A DNA stretch of 64,000 nt from the NCBI GenBank assembly GCA_963836355.1, contig CAWIJO010000002.1, positions 1,240,001 through 1,304,000 of the forward strand, in the 5' to 3' direction. The position numbers were made by a program, and so were the translations under genes. This document shows, piece after piece, positions 36,246-44,732 of the stretch. Source of the stretch: Palsa-506 sp963836355 (GTDB lineage Bacteria > Actinomycetota > Actinomycetes > Streptosporangiales > Streptosporangiaceae). The first letter of the stretch is position 1, and each line of letters begins with the position of its first letter. The notes under the pieces were generated by a model. That model was not told the origin of the DNA, did no database searches, and saw only the letters and a list, made by a program, of their open reading frames with translations.

Positions 36246-36908
36246 TCACTCGCGGGCGGCGTCGCGGGCGCCGCGCAGCGTGACGACCGCCGCGCCGGCC
36301 GCGAATACCAGCGCCGCGCAGAGCGCCGCGCCGAGGTCGTGCGGTGGCCGGGCCGGCCAGACCCAGGGCGTGGTCCAGCCCTGGCCGATGGCGTAGGCGG
36401 CCAGCATCCAGCAGCCGAGCGGCCCGATCCAGGACAGACTGCCGCCGATCACGGCCGCGGCCAGCAGTGCGACGCCGGTCATCCCGGCGAGGTCGCGGAG
36501 CAGGCCGAGGGAGCCGTAGTCCAGATGCGCGGCGATCGACCCGGCAGCCAGCGCGCCGAACGCGGCTGCGGTCAGCGCCACCGCCGTGCCCAGGCGCAAG
36601 AACGGCGGCCACCGGCCGGTGGCACGCTCTGGCTCGCCGAACGGGCTGCGGGTGACCACGCCGATCGCCGCGGCGGCCGCAGTCTCGAAAAGCAGCGGGA
36701 GCTGCCGGGCGGGCAGCCCGGTGCCCAGCGGGGTCCAGTGCAGCGTGATCCGCATCGCCACCGCGCAGCCCGCCAGTACGAGCAGGCAGGCCGGTACACC
36801 GCGGCTGGCCAGATAGAGCCGGACCAGGCGGGCCGGCGGCGCGCTGCGAAGGGCCCGCACCGCCGGGCCGGCCGCGGTGCTGGGCGCGGCCGGGTCGGCG
36901 GTGGTCAT
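36246..36908 (-). CDS. ABC-transporter-associated membrane protein, 220 residues
   Basis: A protein with about six membrane helices after a 30-residue soluble start. ATG 36908 has GGAGGT at the right distance. It is the most distal intact gene of the ECF-sigma/ABC operon. Sequence: helices at about 35-55, 70-85, 100-125, 130-150, 155-175 and 190-210. No ATPase or substrate motif is seen. It probably forms part of the membrane complex with the two larger permeases upstream. Confidence 0.75.
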   Translation of the reverse strand: MTTADPAAPSTAAGPAVRALRSAPPARLVRLYLASRGVPACLLVLAGCAVAMRITLHWTPLGTGLPARQLPLLFETAAAAAIGVVTRSPFGEPERATGRWPPFLRLGTAVALTAAAFGALAAGSIAAHLDYGSLGLLRDLAGMTGVALLAAAVIGGSLSWIGPLGCWMLAAYAIGQGWTTPWVWPARPPHDLGAALCAALVFAAGAAVVTLRGARDAARE

Positions 36909-37012
36909 GGTACCTCCGCCCGGACGACGTGGCCGGCCCGCGACGCGGCCGGGTTCGCGGTGGTCACGGTATCTCCGCGAGGGTGACATGGCCGGCCCGC
37001 AGCGCGGCCAGG
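36897..37012. repeat. Imperfect ~57-bp direct duplication at a gene junction
   Basis: Bases 36897-36953 and 36956-37012 are about 80-90 percent alike by eye. Each copy codes, on the minus strand, the C-terminal RAGHV..AE.P, stop, and the beginning of an MTTA(N/D)PAA start. The gene junction has been tandemly duplicated, leaving one copy as spacer. Confidence 0.7.
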
Positions 37013-38457
37013 TGGGCGGCGAGCCAGGCGTGCCGGGCGGCCGCCGGCAGCGCGGCGAACCGCTGGGCCGCGGCGTAAGCCGGCGAGCCGGGCGGCGGCC
37101 CGTGCACCGCGTTGCCGTCCTGCCGCACTCCGGCGGCCGACGGCGGCAGGAGCCGCAGGCCAGCGGTCTTGAGCAGGGCCGCCGCGACCGCATGCTGGGC
37201 CGCGCTGGGGGCCGCCCGATCCGGCCCGATCCGGCCGTAGATCACGGCCTGGATGATCGAGACCGGGGCGGCCGGCCCCAGGATCTGAGCGATGCTCGGC
37301 CCGCCGGGAACCAGCAGGGACGGGCTCAGGTAGAGCACTGGCGGGCGGCCGCTGATGACCGGCCCGGGGATGCTGATGCTGTTGCCGTCCATAGCCTGCG
37401 GGTCTGCCACGGCGAGCTGGACCCGGACCGGCGCGCCGGGCAGGCCGGCCACCTGGCGGAGCGCCGGGTCCAGGTAGGCGGCGAGACCGGGCAGCATGAA
37501 CCGGAAGGCCGGGTGCAGGCACACCGGGACCGCGGCGCCGTCGTCGCAGGCAGGCCGGTAGCTGGTCAGCCGGCCGCTGGCCGGGCCGTCCAATGCCGGG
37601 ACGATGACGCCTTCCGCCGTCAGCCGCGCGGTGCTGGCCAGTGCCAGGCCGCAGCCGGCCGCGGCCAGCCCGGCCAGCGCGGCCACCGCGCCGGCCCGGC
37701 GCAGCCGCGCGCTGCCAGCCGCGGCGGGCAGCCCGAGGACGCCGAGCGCGGCGACGCTTATCCCGGCCAGGAACAGGATCTGCACGATCGACAGGCCAGC
37801 ATGGAACGGGAAGAAGATCCCGGTGCCGGGCACGGTGGCGTCCCGGGCCGGGGTGACCCGGGCCCACCCCTGGTGCCGCTGCAGCGCCAGCACGCCGATC
37901 TGCGGCGCGAGCAGCGCACCGACCGTCGCCAGCGGCGCGGCGAACCGGCCGGGGAAGAACGCGCCGAACGCGAACCCCACCGCGCTGAACGCCACGATGG
38001 CGGCGGCTCCCACCGCGGGCAGCCACCAGACCGGACCGCCCCAGCTGGCCTGCCGGGCGGTCGCCCCGAACACCACGGCCACGCACGCGGCGTAGAACAG
38101 CAGCGCCCAGACCGCGACCGCCGCCCAGCTGGCCAGCTGACTGGCCCACCGCGGCATGGCTGCGACGGTCACCAGGTCAGTCAGCTGGCGGCGGCGATCG
38201 CGCCCGGCGGTCCAGGCCGCCACCCCGGCCACGATTCCGCCGGTCAGCTCAAGCTGGCGCTGCACATCGATGCTCCGCACCGCCCACAGCGGCGGATGGC
38301 CGAGGTCGTTGCGCAACTCGGTGACCGCGAGCAGCACGGCAAGCAGCGGCAGCAGCGGCAGCATGGTGCTGCGGTGCAGTTCCAGCCTCAGCAGCCGGCC
38401 GAGCCGTGGCGCGCGAGCGGATCCGGCCGGGCGGGACGCGGCTGGCGAGGCAATCAT
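36964..38457 (-). CDS. Large ABC-type permease subunit, 497 residues
   Basis: A membrane protein with about six helices in the first 300 residues and a C-terminal region of about 200 residues likely outside the membrane. That region contains the motif SYRPACDDGAAVPVCLHPAF, with two cysteines and HPA, followed by a conserved LPGAPVRV block. The same layout occurs in the 394-residue paralogue upstream. ATG 38457 has GAGGAGA. It is the full-length representative of the pair. Possible DUF7224-like family; I am not certain. Probably an exporter or envelope-homeostasis permease. Confidence 0.8.
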   Translation of the reverse strand: MIASPAASRPAGSARAPRLGRLLRLELHRSTMLPLLPLLAVLLAVTELRNDLGHPPLWAVRSIDVQRQLELTGGIVAGVAAWTAGRDRRRQLTDLVTVAAMPRWASQLASWAAVAVWALLFYAACVAVVFGATARQASWGGPVWWLPAVGAAAIVAFSAVGFAFGAFFPGRFAAPLATVGALLAPQIGVLALQRHQGWARVTPARDATVPGTGIFFPFHAGLSIVQILFLAGISVAALGVLGLPAAAGSARLRRAGAVAALAGLAAAGCGLALASTARLTAEGVIVPALDGPASGRLTSYRPACDDGAAVPVCLHPAFRFMLPGLAAYLDPALRQVAGLPGAPVRVQLAVADPQAMDGNSISIPGPVISGRPPVLYLSPSLLVPGGPSIAQILGPAAPVSIIQAVIYGRIGPDRAAPSAAQHAVAAALLKTAGLRLLPPSAAGVRQDGNAVHGPPPGSPAYAAAQRFAALPAAARHAWLAAHLAALRAGHVTLAEIP

Positions 38458-38467
38458 GGCAGTCTCC

Positions 38468-39652
38468 TCAGGGTGACATGGCCGGACCCCCGGCGTCGCC
38501 CGTCTCGTTCAGGTGAGCTGTCGTCTGGTCCAGGTGGCTGCTGGCAGCCGGGATGACGCGGACGGGCGCTCCTGGCAGGCCGGCCAGCTGGCCGAGCAGC
38601 GGACGCAGGGCGGCGGTCACATCGGCCAGGTAGCCGCGGTAGGCCGGGTGCACGCAGACCGGGACGATGCCGCCACTACAGACCGGGGTGTAGGGGACGG
38701 GCCGGTCGCTGGCCGCGTCATGCAGGGCCGGGATGACCCACCCGTGCACCGCCAGCCGGGCGGTGCCGGCCAGTCCGGCGGCGGTCCCGGCCGCCATCAG
38801 CCCGGCGGCGGTGAGGGCGGCGGCGGCCACCCGCAGCCGCCGCCCGCCGGCCGCGGCCGGCAGTCCGAGCGCGCCCATTGCCACGGCGGCCAGCCCGGCC
38901 AGGAACATCACCTGGGCGACCGAGACGTCTGGCAGGTAGGAGTAGAAGATCCCGGTCTTGGTTCCGATGCCTGGACCGGCCTGCACCGGCGAGATCAGCC
39001 CGTACCGGCCGGTCGCGCCCTGGCCAGCCAGCAGCATCAGCGCTGCGCCGAGCGCGGCCAGCCCGGCGGTGAACCGGCCGCGGAGCAGCGCCCCGGTGGC
39101 GAATCCCAGCGCGGCGGCCGCGGCCACGGCGGCGGCGCCGACCGCTGCCGGCCACAACGGCGGGCCGCCCCAGGCGGCCTGCCGTGCGGTGACCCCGTAC
39201 AGGGCGCCCACGCAGCCCAGGTAGGCCGCGATCGCCCAGCAGGTGGCGGCGGCCCAGGTGGCGAGCTGGGCTGCCCAGCGCGGGCGGGCGGCAACGATCA
39301 CCAGGTCGGTGGTGCGGCGGCGGCCGTCCCGCGATCCCATCCAGGCGGCTACCCCCGCCACGAACGGCGCGAAGTCTTCAACCGCATTGCCTTTCTGCAG
39401 GAAGAAGGTACGCACGCCCCAAAGCGGCGCAGCCGTAAAGGTCATGGTGCTCCGGTAGGTGTCGAACCAGAACAGCGCGGCGACCAGCGGCACCATCCAG
39501 AGCATCGCGCTGCGGCGCAATTCCAGCCGCAGCAGCCGGGCCGGGACAAGCCTGGGCAGCCCGGCCCGCGCTGGCCCGGACCGGGCTGCCCAGGCTCGCG
39601 CCGGGACTGACCGGGCTGGCCCGGACCGGACCGGGACCGCGGCGGCGGTCAT
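38468..39652 (-). CDS. ABC-type permease subunit, C-terminally truncated paralogue, 394 residues
   Basis: Paralogue of the 36964 gene: same helix order, ARPRWAAQLATWAAA, and the motif PYTPVCSGGIVPVCVHPAYR. It ends about 100 residues earlier. In a shifted frame across its stop, codons for GHVTLRRLP run to a stop overlapping the next start as ATGA, mirroring the paralogue end GHVTLAEIP. So a deletion plus frameshift has removed most of the C-terminal domain. Its ATG overlaps the ATPase stop (ATGA), so translation is coupled. Confidence 0.8.
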   Translation of the reverse strand: MTAAAVPVRSGPARSVPARAWAARSGPARAGLPRLVPARLLRLELRRSAMLWMVPLVAALFWFDTYRSTMTFTAAPLWGVRTFFLQKGNAVEDFAPFVAGVAAWMGSRDGRRRTTDLVIVAARPRWAAQLATWAAATCWAIAAYLGCVGALYGVTARQAAWGGPPLWPAAVGAAAVAAAAALGFATGALLRGRFTAGLAALGAALMLLAGQGATGRYGLISPVQAGPGIGTKTGIFYSYLPDVSVAQVMFLAGLAAVAMGALGLPAAAGGRRLRVAAAALTAAGLMAAGTAAGLAGTARLAVHGWVIPALHDAASDRPVPYTPVCSGGIVPVCVHPAYRGYLADVTAALRPLLGQLAGLPGAPVRVIPAASSHLDQTTAHLNETGDAGGPAMSP

Positions 39653-40395
39653 GACCGCGCCTGCGCCAGGACCGCGCTGTAACCGCGTTCCAGCGGCGCG
39701 TCACCCGAAGCGGCGGTTCCGTCGGCGCGGGCGGCCAGCTCGGCCGGGGTGCCGTGGAAGACGATCTTTCCCTCGTCCATCAGCGCGACCTCGCTGCAGG
39801 CCGCGCCGACATCCTCGACCAGATGGGTGCTGACGATCACGGTCGCGCGCTGGCCGAACTCGCGCAGCAGCGCGCGGAATTGCACCCGCTGCTCCGGATC
39901 GAGCCCGGCCGTCGGCTCATCCAGCAGCAGTAGCTCGGGCTGGTTCACGATCGCCTGCGCGATGCCTACCCGCCGCAGCATGCCGCCGGATAGCGTGCGC
40001 AGCTTCGCTCGTGCCTTGTTTCCCAGGCTGACCTGCTCGATCGCGGTCGCGACCGCTCGGGAAACTTGCGCCGGCGGCATGTCCTTAAGCAGCGCGAAGT
40101 ACTCGACGAACTCGGCCACGGTGAAGCCCGGGTAGTACCCGAGAGCCTGCGGCAGGTAGCCGAGCCTGCGCCGGATCTCCTTCCGCGGCCCGTATGCGCC
40201 CGGATCCCGGCCGAGCAGCCGCAGCGTCCCGGACGTCGGCGAGATGACGGTAGCCATCGTCCGCAGCAGCGTGGTCTTGCCTGCCCCGTTCGGGCCAAGC
40301 AGGCCGAACACCCCTGGCCCGGTCCGCAGATCCACCCCGGCCACCGCCTGGGTGCGGCCAAACCGCCTGGTCAGGCCGGTGATCTCGACGTTCAT
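39649..40395 (-). CDS. ABC transporter ATP-binding protein
   Basis: A 248-residue ATPase, complete. Walker A LLGPNGAGKTTLLR, Q-loop GYLPQALGYYPGFTV, signature TLSGGMLRRVGIAQA, Walker B LLLLDEPTAGLDPEQ and H-loop VSTHLVEDV are all present. The FGLLGPNGAGKT and LRRVGIAQAI style matches drug/antibiotic exporter ATPases. Start and stop overlap the neighbours by ATGA on both sides, which keeps subunits in ratio. Confidence 0.95.
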   Translation of the reverse strand: MNVEITGLTRRFGRTQAVAGVDLRTGPGVFGLLGPNGAGKTTLLRTMATVISPTSGTLRLLGRDPGAYGPRKEIRRRLGYLPQALGYYPGFTVAEFVEYFALLKDMPPAQVSRAVATAIEQVSLGNKARAKLRTLSGGMLRRVGIAQAIVNQPELLLLDEPTAGLDPEQRVQFRALLREFGQRATVIVSTHLVEDVGAACSEVALMDEGKIVFHGTPAELAARADGTAASGDAPLERGYSAVLAQARS

Positions 40396-41120
40396 GATGA
40401 TCCTTTCGGAATCCGGGTCGCATATACGGCGAGCCCTGCGCAGCAGGCAGCGAACGCCAGGTAGGGAAGCACCAGGGCGGAGCCAGTGAACGCGGCGGTG
40501 AACCGCCCGTCCGCGGCCTGCCCGGACAGGACCGTGATGATCCAGCCGGCCAGGCCAGCCGCCACCCCCACATTCGCCGACCGCGCCAGCGTCGCCGCCG
40601 CCAGCGTCAACGCTGATACCGCGGTCATCGGGACCAGCCAGCCGAACGTGACCGCCGCCGCGGCGCCGGACGCCGCCGATGCGGCGATGCCGAGCGCGGC
40701 GTCGACGGCGAAGACCGCGAGGGCGCGGACCAGCAGCACCATCCGGTGGCTTACCGCCATGCTGTGCGACAGTTCCCAGGCCGGGTCGATCCCCGGCCCG
40801 TAGGCGTAGGCGATGCCCGCCGCCGCGACGGCCGGCGCCAGCAGCGCCACCAGCGGCTCGCCGGTGCCCAGCGTCGCAACGGCCCCGGCACCGAGCACAA
40901 CCACGCTGGCGATCAGCCACGGCATCAGCAGCGACGGCGTGGTCAGCAGCGCCCTGGCCAGACCCGGCGAGCGCAGCAGCGAGCCGATGGCCCGCTCCAG
41001 CCGGCCTGGCCGGCGGCGCCACAGCTCCGCGGCCAGCCCCAGCCACGCCCGGTCCAGGTCGACCCCGCGGCCGGCTGCGGATGCTGCCCCTGCCGCCCGG
41101 CCTGCCTCGATGCCGTTCAT
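40392..41120 (-). CDS. Membrane protein between sigma factor and ABC ATPase, 242 residues
   Basis: A short soluble N-terminus of about 65 residues precedes about six membrane helices (LMPWLIASVVVLGAGAVATL, MVLLVRALAVFAVDAALGIA and others). It overlaps the sigma factor stop by ATGA and the ATPase start likewise. Position suggests either an anti-sigma-like membrane sensor or a transporter subunit. No zinc-binding anti-sigma motif (HxxxCxxC) is present, which favours the transporter role. Confidence 0.75.
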   Translation of the reverse strand: MNGIEAGRAAGAASAAGRGVDLDRAWLGLAAELWRRRPGRLERAIGSLLRSPGLARALLTTPSLLMPWLIASVVVLGAGAVATLGTGEPLVALLAPAVAAAGIAYAYGPGIDPAWELSHSMAVSHRMVLLVRALAVFAVDAALGIAASAASGAAAAVTFGWLVPMTAVSALTLAAATLARSANVGVAAGLAGWIITVLSGQAADGRFTAAFTGSALVLPYLAFAACCAGLAVYATRIPKGSS

Positions 41121-41701
41121 CTCGCCTCTTCCTGCGGGGCCGCCAAGCGCCCGCCGTCGTCTGTGCACGGCGCCGGATCGCCGCCCCGCAGCGCTGCCCG
41201 GAGCAGCCGACGCACCCGGTGCGCGCGGCTCTTCACCGTCCCCACCGGAACCCTGGTCAGCTCTGCGACCTCCGCTACCGGCCGGTCCTCGACATACATC
41301 AGCCGCCAGACCTCGCGTTCTGCGCCGCCTTCCGGCCCGAGCCCGGCCACCGCGGCGGCAAGATCCGCCTGCCATCGCGCCGCCTCCGCCGGATCACCGG
41401 TGTGCCGGTCCGCCGCCGCCTCGGGCAGCGGCAGCGGCAGCTGGCCGCGGCGGCGGAGCCACAGCGCGGCCTGGCGGCGGCCGATCCCCCACAGCCAGCC
41501 GCCCGCGGACCCCGGTGAGTGGTAGCCGCGCGCGCCGCGCCAGGCCGCCAGGAAGGTTTCCTGCAATACGTCTTCGACGTCCGCGGCAGGCAGCACCGTG
41601 CGCAGCCTGGCGGCCAGCCACGGCGCGTGCCGGAAGAACAGCTCCCGCAGCGCCGCGTCGTCGCCGCCTGCCAGGCAGCCGATCAGCTCGTCGTCATCCA
41701 T
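41117..41701 (-). CDS. ECF RNA polymerase sigma factor
   Basis: A 194-residue group 4 sigma factor. Region 2: ALRELFFRHAPWLAARLRTVLP, DVEDVLQETFLAAWRG and GWLWGIGRRQAA. Region 4: the helix-turn-helix PVAEVAELTRVPVGTVKSRAHRVRRLLR. ATG 41701 with AGAGAG upstream. It is the first gene of the ABC operon and presumably switches it on; no anti-sigma gene with a zinc motif is nearby. Confidence 0.93.
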   Translation of the reverse strand: MDDDELIGCLAGGDDAALRELFFRHAPWLAARLRTVLPAADVEDVLQETFLAAWRGARGYHSPGSAGGWLWGIGRRQAALWLRRRGQLPLPLPEAAADRHTGDPAEAARWQADLAAAVAGLGPEGGAEREVWRLMYVEDRPVAEVAELTRVPVGTVKSRAHRVRRLLRAALRGGDPAPCTDDGGRLAAPQEEAR

Positions 41702-41847
41702 CTGCTCTCTATTGCACTGTGCCCGCGGCCGGTTCACGAAAAGCGAGGGAAACCCACCCGCTCGATGTGAAGTTGAGCGGCACCAGACCCGCTCGATGTC
41801 ACATCGACAGGGTTGGCCAGATCGCCGCGGAGCGGCGGGCCGGCGCT

Positions 41848-42936
41848 TTAGCCGACCCGGGCGAGCACAATGGCCGGCGTCTGGCCGAGCAGGCCGATCC
41901 GCCGGGACGAAACCTCAAGGCGCTGCCTGCGGAGCCGCGCGATAAGCGGCTCTTCGTTCGTCGTCAGCAGGACGGCGGCGCCCCCGTCGGCCAGCTGGTG
42001 GCGGGCCAGCAGCGCGACCGCGTCGAACAGGGCGAGCCGGCCGGCCACCGCGACCTGCTTGCCCCAAGGCATGTTGGCGGCCACTATCCCGGCGCTGACC
42101 CGCCGCGGCGGCCCGCGCCGGACATCGTGGGTGAAGACGTTGTGCCGGAGCGCGCCGACAGTGCCCGATCCGGCTCCGGCCAGCCGCTGACGGGTCAGTT
42201 CCGCCGCGCGCTCGTCGATGTCGGAAGCGAAGACCGGCAAGCCGAGGTGCGCGGCCTCGGCCACCACCGTGCCGGTACCGCAGAACGGGTCGTAGACGCC
42301 GCGCCTGATCAACTCGGGCCCGGCAGCCCGGATGGCGAGCCGGACCAGCGCCGCGGCCACCGTGGGGCGCAGCGCGCCGGGACGGGGCGGCGGCCCGTTC
42401 CGGCGCTTGCCGATCGGGCGGCTGCACAGGTTCAGCGCGATGTGAACCATCTCTCCGTCAGCCTGAATCCGCAGGTCAACGGGGCTGCGCTCGGTCCTGC
42501 CCAGGTCGGCGCCGGGGAAGTGCCTGGCGAGCACCGGCGCCGGCTCCCAGCCGGGGACGCCGCGCCAGGCAGGATCGCGGGCTGACCAAGTCAGCGACCA
42601 GGTACCGGGCGGCTGCCCGCCGCTCCGCGCGAAGATGTCCCGCAGCTGCCCGGCGGCTGCGGCGCACAGGGCAGCGAACCCGGCCTGGCCGCCGATCCGC
42701 TCCGGGCCGGCCAGCAGCAGCCGTGCATCATCGACCGTGCGCGCCTGCGATCCCAGCCGGGCCGCCTCGGCCGCGGTCATTCTCAGCACCAGGAAACGGT
42801 CCTGCTGCTGCCGGAGTTCCGCCGCGGGCACGAGGCCGGCTGCCTCTGCGGCGACGACGTCGCCAAGCCCCTTGGTGAAATAGAGCACAAGCCGGATCGG
42901 GGCTGCTCCATCCCGCGGCAGTGCCAGTGATCTCAT
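41848..42936 (-). CDS. THUMP-domain RNA/DNA methyltransferase (Trm11/RlmL-like)
   Basis: A 362-residue SAM-dependent methyltransferase. The N-terminal ferredoxin-like/THUMP part spans about 15-175. The C-terminal Rossmann domain has DPFCGTGTVVAEAA for SAM binding and NMPWG in place of the usual NPPYG catalytic motif. That points to N2-methylation of guanosine in tRNA or rRNA. ATG 42936 begins 13 nt after the dehydrogenase stop, so the two are co-transcribed. Confidence 0.88.
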   Translation of the reverse strand: MRSLALPRDGAAPIRLVLYFTKGLGDVVAAEAAGLVPAAELRQQQDRFLVLRMTAAEAARLGSQARTVDDARLLLAGPERIGGQAGFAALCAAAAGQLRDIFARSGGQPPGTWSLTWSARDPAWRGVPGWEPAPVLARHFPGADLGRTERSPVDLRIQADGEMVHIALNLCSRPIGKRRNGPPPRPGALRPTVAAALVRLAIRAAGPELIRRGVYDPFCGTGTVVAEAAHLGLPVFASDIDERAAELTRQRLAGAGSGTVGALRHNVFTHDVRRGPPRRVSAGIVAANMPWGKQVAVAGRLALFDAVALLARHQLADGGAAVLLTTNEEPLIARLRRQRLEVSSRRIGLLGQTPAIVLARVG

Positions 42937-42949
42937 CGCGCGCTCGCCG

Positions 42950-44065
42950 TCAGCCCGGGGGCGCGAACGGCGGGCCGGGCGGGTCGCCCCACCAGCCGCG
43001 CAGGAACGCGGCGGCTCGCTCGCAGGCGCCGGCCAATGGTCCGCCCGGATGATCCATCGCGTCCAGGATGAGTTCCGTGATCAGGTTCCCGGCATCCGCG
43101 AGGACCTGCTCGGGCGTGGCGTCCCGGGCTGACCGGTAGCCGATTACCGCTCCCGCGTTGCAAGCAAAGTCGGGCAGCGCCGTGATCCCCCGGCGGCGCA
43201 GCACATCCGCTCCGGCCGCCGTGTAGGGCACGTTGGCGGCGGGCGCGACGACCCGGACCCCGGGCGGAAGCGACTCGGCCGCCCGGCCGCCGAGCACACC
43301 AGGCCGGGTACCGGGGACGAGGACGTCGGCGTCCACCGCCGTGAAGAGCTGGCCTCGCGGGCTTACCGGCAGGCCGTAATGAGCGACGCAATCGTCACCA
43401 TGCGCGCGGCGCAGCTCGAGCAGCCGCGCCACGTCGAGTCCCGCTGGGTCCCCGATGCATCCCGCGATCGTCGAGACCGCGGCGACGCGGCCGCCGCGGC
43501 TGGCAACCTCGCGCGCCACGCCACCGCCTACCTTGCCGAATCCCTCGATGGCAGCCGACCGGCCTGCCCAGCTGCCGCCGAGCCCGGCTCGCAGCGCCGT
43601 CTCCGCCGCCACCGCCACGCCGTACCCGGTCAGGACGTCCTCGAACGGCACGCCGCCGACGACCGCGGCCATGGCCGACGGCCCGGACCGGCGCTCCCGC
43701 AGCGGCGCGAAATCCTCCTCGGACGTGCCCATGTCCGGCCCGGTCAGGAACCGGCCGGAGTCGACCAGCGGCCGGATCTCGGCGCAGTAGCTGGCCATCA
43801 GCCCGGCCCTGGCGACCCGGTCGGCCGACTCGCCCAGCAGGCCGGCCTTGGCGCCGCCGACCCGCTCGCCGAGCACCGCGAACTTGTACGTCATGGCCCG
43901 GGCCAGCAGCGCCACCTCAGCCACGGTGACATCCGGCGCCAGCCGCGTCCCGCCGGCTGCGACGGGTGCGCCGGGCAGGTCGAACACGACGAACCCGGGA
44001 ACCGAGCCCAGCTCGAGGATCTCCGGCTGGGGCAAGCCAGTCCCGGCATCCGGTACTTCTCGCAT
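42950..44065 (-). CDS. Glu/Leu/Phe/Val dehydrogenase family protein
   Basis: A 371-residue amino-acid dehydrogenase. The N-terminal dimerisation/catalytic domain contains AMTYKFAVLGERVGGAKAGL with the substrate lysines, and GPDMGTSEEDF. The NAD-binding domain has IEGFGKVGGGVAREVASRGG. The C-terminal part has PAANVPYT and PDFACNAGAVIGY. ATG 44065 with GGAG at 5 nt is chosen. Oxidative deamination of a branched-chain or related amino acid is likely; exact substrate cannot be read from sequence alone. Confidence 0.88.
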   Translation of the reverse strand: MREVPDAGTGLPQPEILELGSVPGFVVFDLPGAPVAAGGTRLAPDVTVAEVALLARAMTYKFAVLGERVGGAKAGLLGESADRVARAGLMASYCAEIRPLVDSGRFLTGPDMGTSEEDFAPLRERRSGPSAMAAVVGGVPFEDVLTGYGVAVAAETALRAGLGGSWAGRSAAIEGFGKVGGGVAREVASRGGRVAAVSTIAGCIGDPAGLDVARLLELRRAHGDDCVAHYGLPVSPRGQLFTAVDADVLVPGTRPGVLGGRAAESLPPGVRVVAPAANVPYTAAGADVLRRRGITALPDFACNAGAVIGYRSARDATPEQVLADAGNLITELILDAMDHPGGPLAGACERAAAFLRGWWGDPPGPPFAPPG

Positions 44066-44204
44066 GGCAGCTCCGATGGTCCGGTCACGGGTACCGCTAC
44101 CGGGGAAGTCTGCCGTAGCCGGGAGCACCTCGGGCCAGGCGGCAGCCTGCTCGCCCGCCGGGCTGGCAGCCCGCAGCTGACCGCGACGTGTGCCAGGCAC
44201 CGAC

Positions 44205-44732
44205 TCATGATCCGGCTGGCGGCTTGCCGTCACCGCCCAGCCTGGAGCGCAGGGCGGCGCCCCTGGCCTGTGCGGTGTCTCGAAGCTGCCGCTGGAAGTC
44301 CGTCATCCGGTCGCGCAGCGTCCCGTCCGAGACTGCCAGGATCCGGACGGCCAGCAGCCCTGCATTGCGCGCACCGCCCACGGCGACGGTCGCGACCGGG
44401 ATCCCGGCGGGCATCTGGACGATGGACAACAGCGAGTCGAGCCCGTCCAGGTGCTGCAGCGGCACCGGCACCCCGATCACCGGCAGCGGCGTCACCGCGG
44501 CGAGCATGCCGGGCAGGTGAGCCGCGCCGCCCGCACCGGCAATGATTACCCGGAGCCCGCGGCCCGCGGCTGCCGAGCCGTAGCTGATCATCTCGTTCGG
44601 CATCCGGTGCGCCGACACGACGTCGGCCTCGCAGGGCACGCCGAACTCGGCCAGCGCGTCGACGGCCGCCGACAGCACCGGCCAGTCGGAATCGCTGCCC
44701 ATCACCACGCCCACCAGCGGCCCGCCGCTCAT
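44205..44732 (-). CDS. purE: 5-(carboxyamino)imidazole ribonucleotide mutase
   Basis: A 175-residue enzyme that converts N5-CAIR to CAIR in purine synthesis. The class I motif GVVMGSDSDWPVL at residues 8-20 and VVSAHRMP with the catalytic His42 are present, then AGAGGAAHLPGMLAAVTPLPVIGVP in parts. ATG 44732 overlaps the purK stop as ATGA and has AGGAG at 7 nt, so PurK and PurE synthesis are coupled. Confidence 0.96.
   Translation of the reverse strand: MSGGPLVGVVMGSDSDWPVLSAAVDALAEFGVPCEADVVSAHRMPNEMISYGSAAAGRGLRVIIAGAGGAAHLPGMLAAVTPLPVIGVPVPLQHLDGLDSLLSIVQMPAGIPVATVAVGGARNAGLLAVRILAVSDGTLRDRMTDFQRQLRDTAQARGAALRSRLGGDGKPPAGS

Noticed and set aside
36877..38556. 559-codon plus-strand open frame opposite the ABC permease
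   Set aside because: Composition is the complement of the hydrophobic permease (Gly/Arg/Gln-rich), with no start signal or motif.
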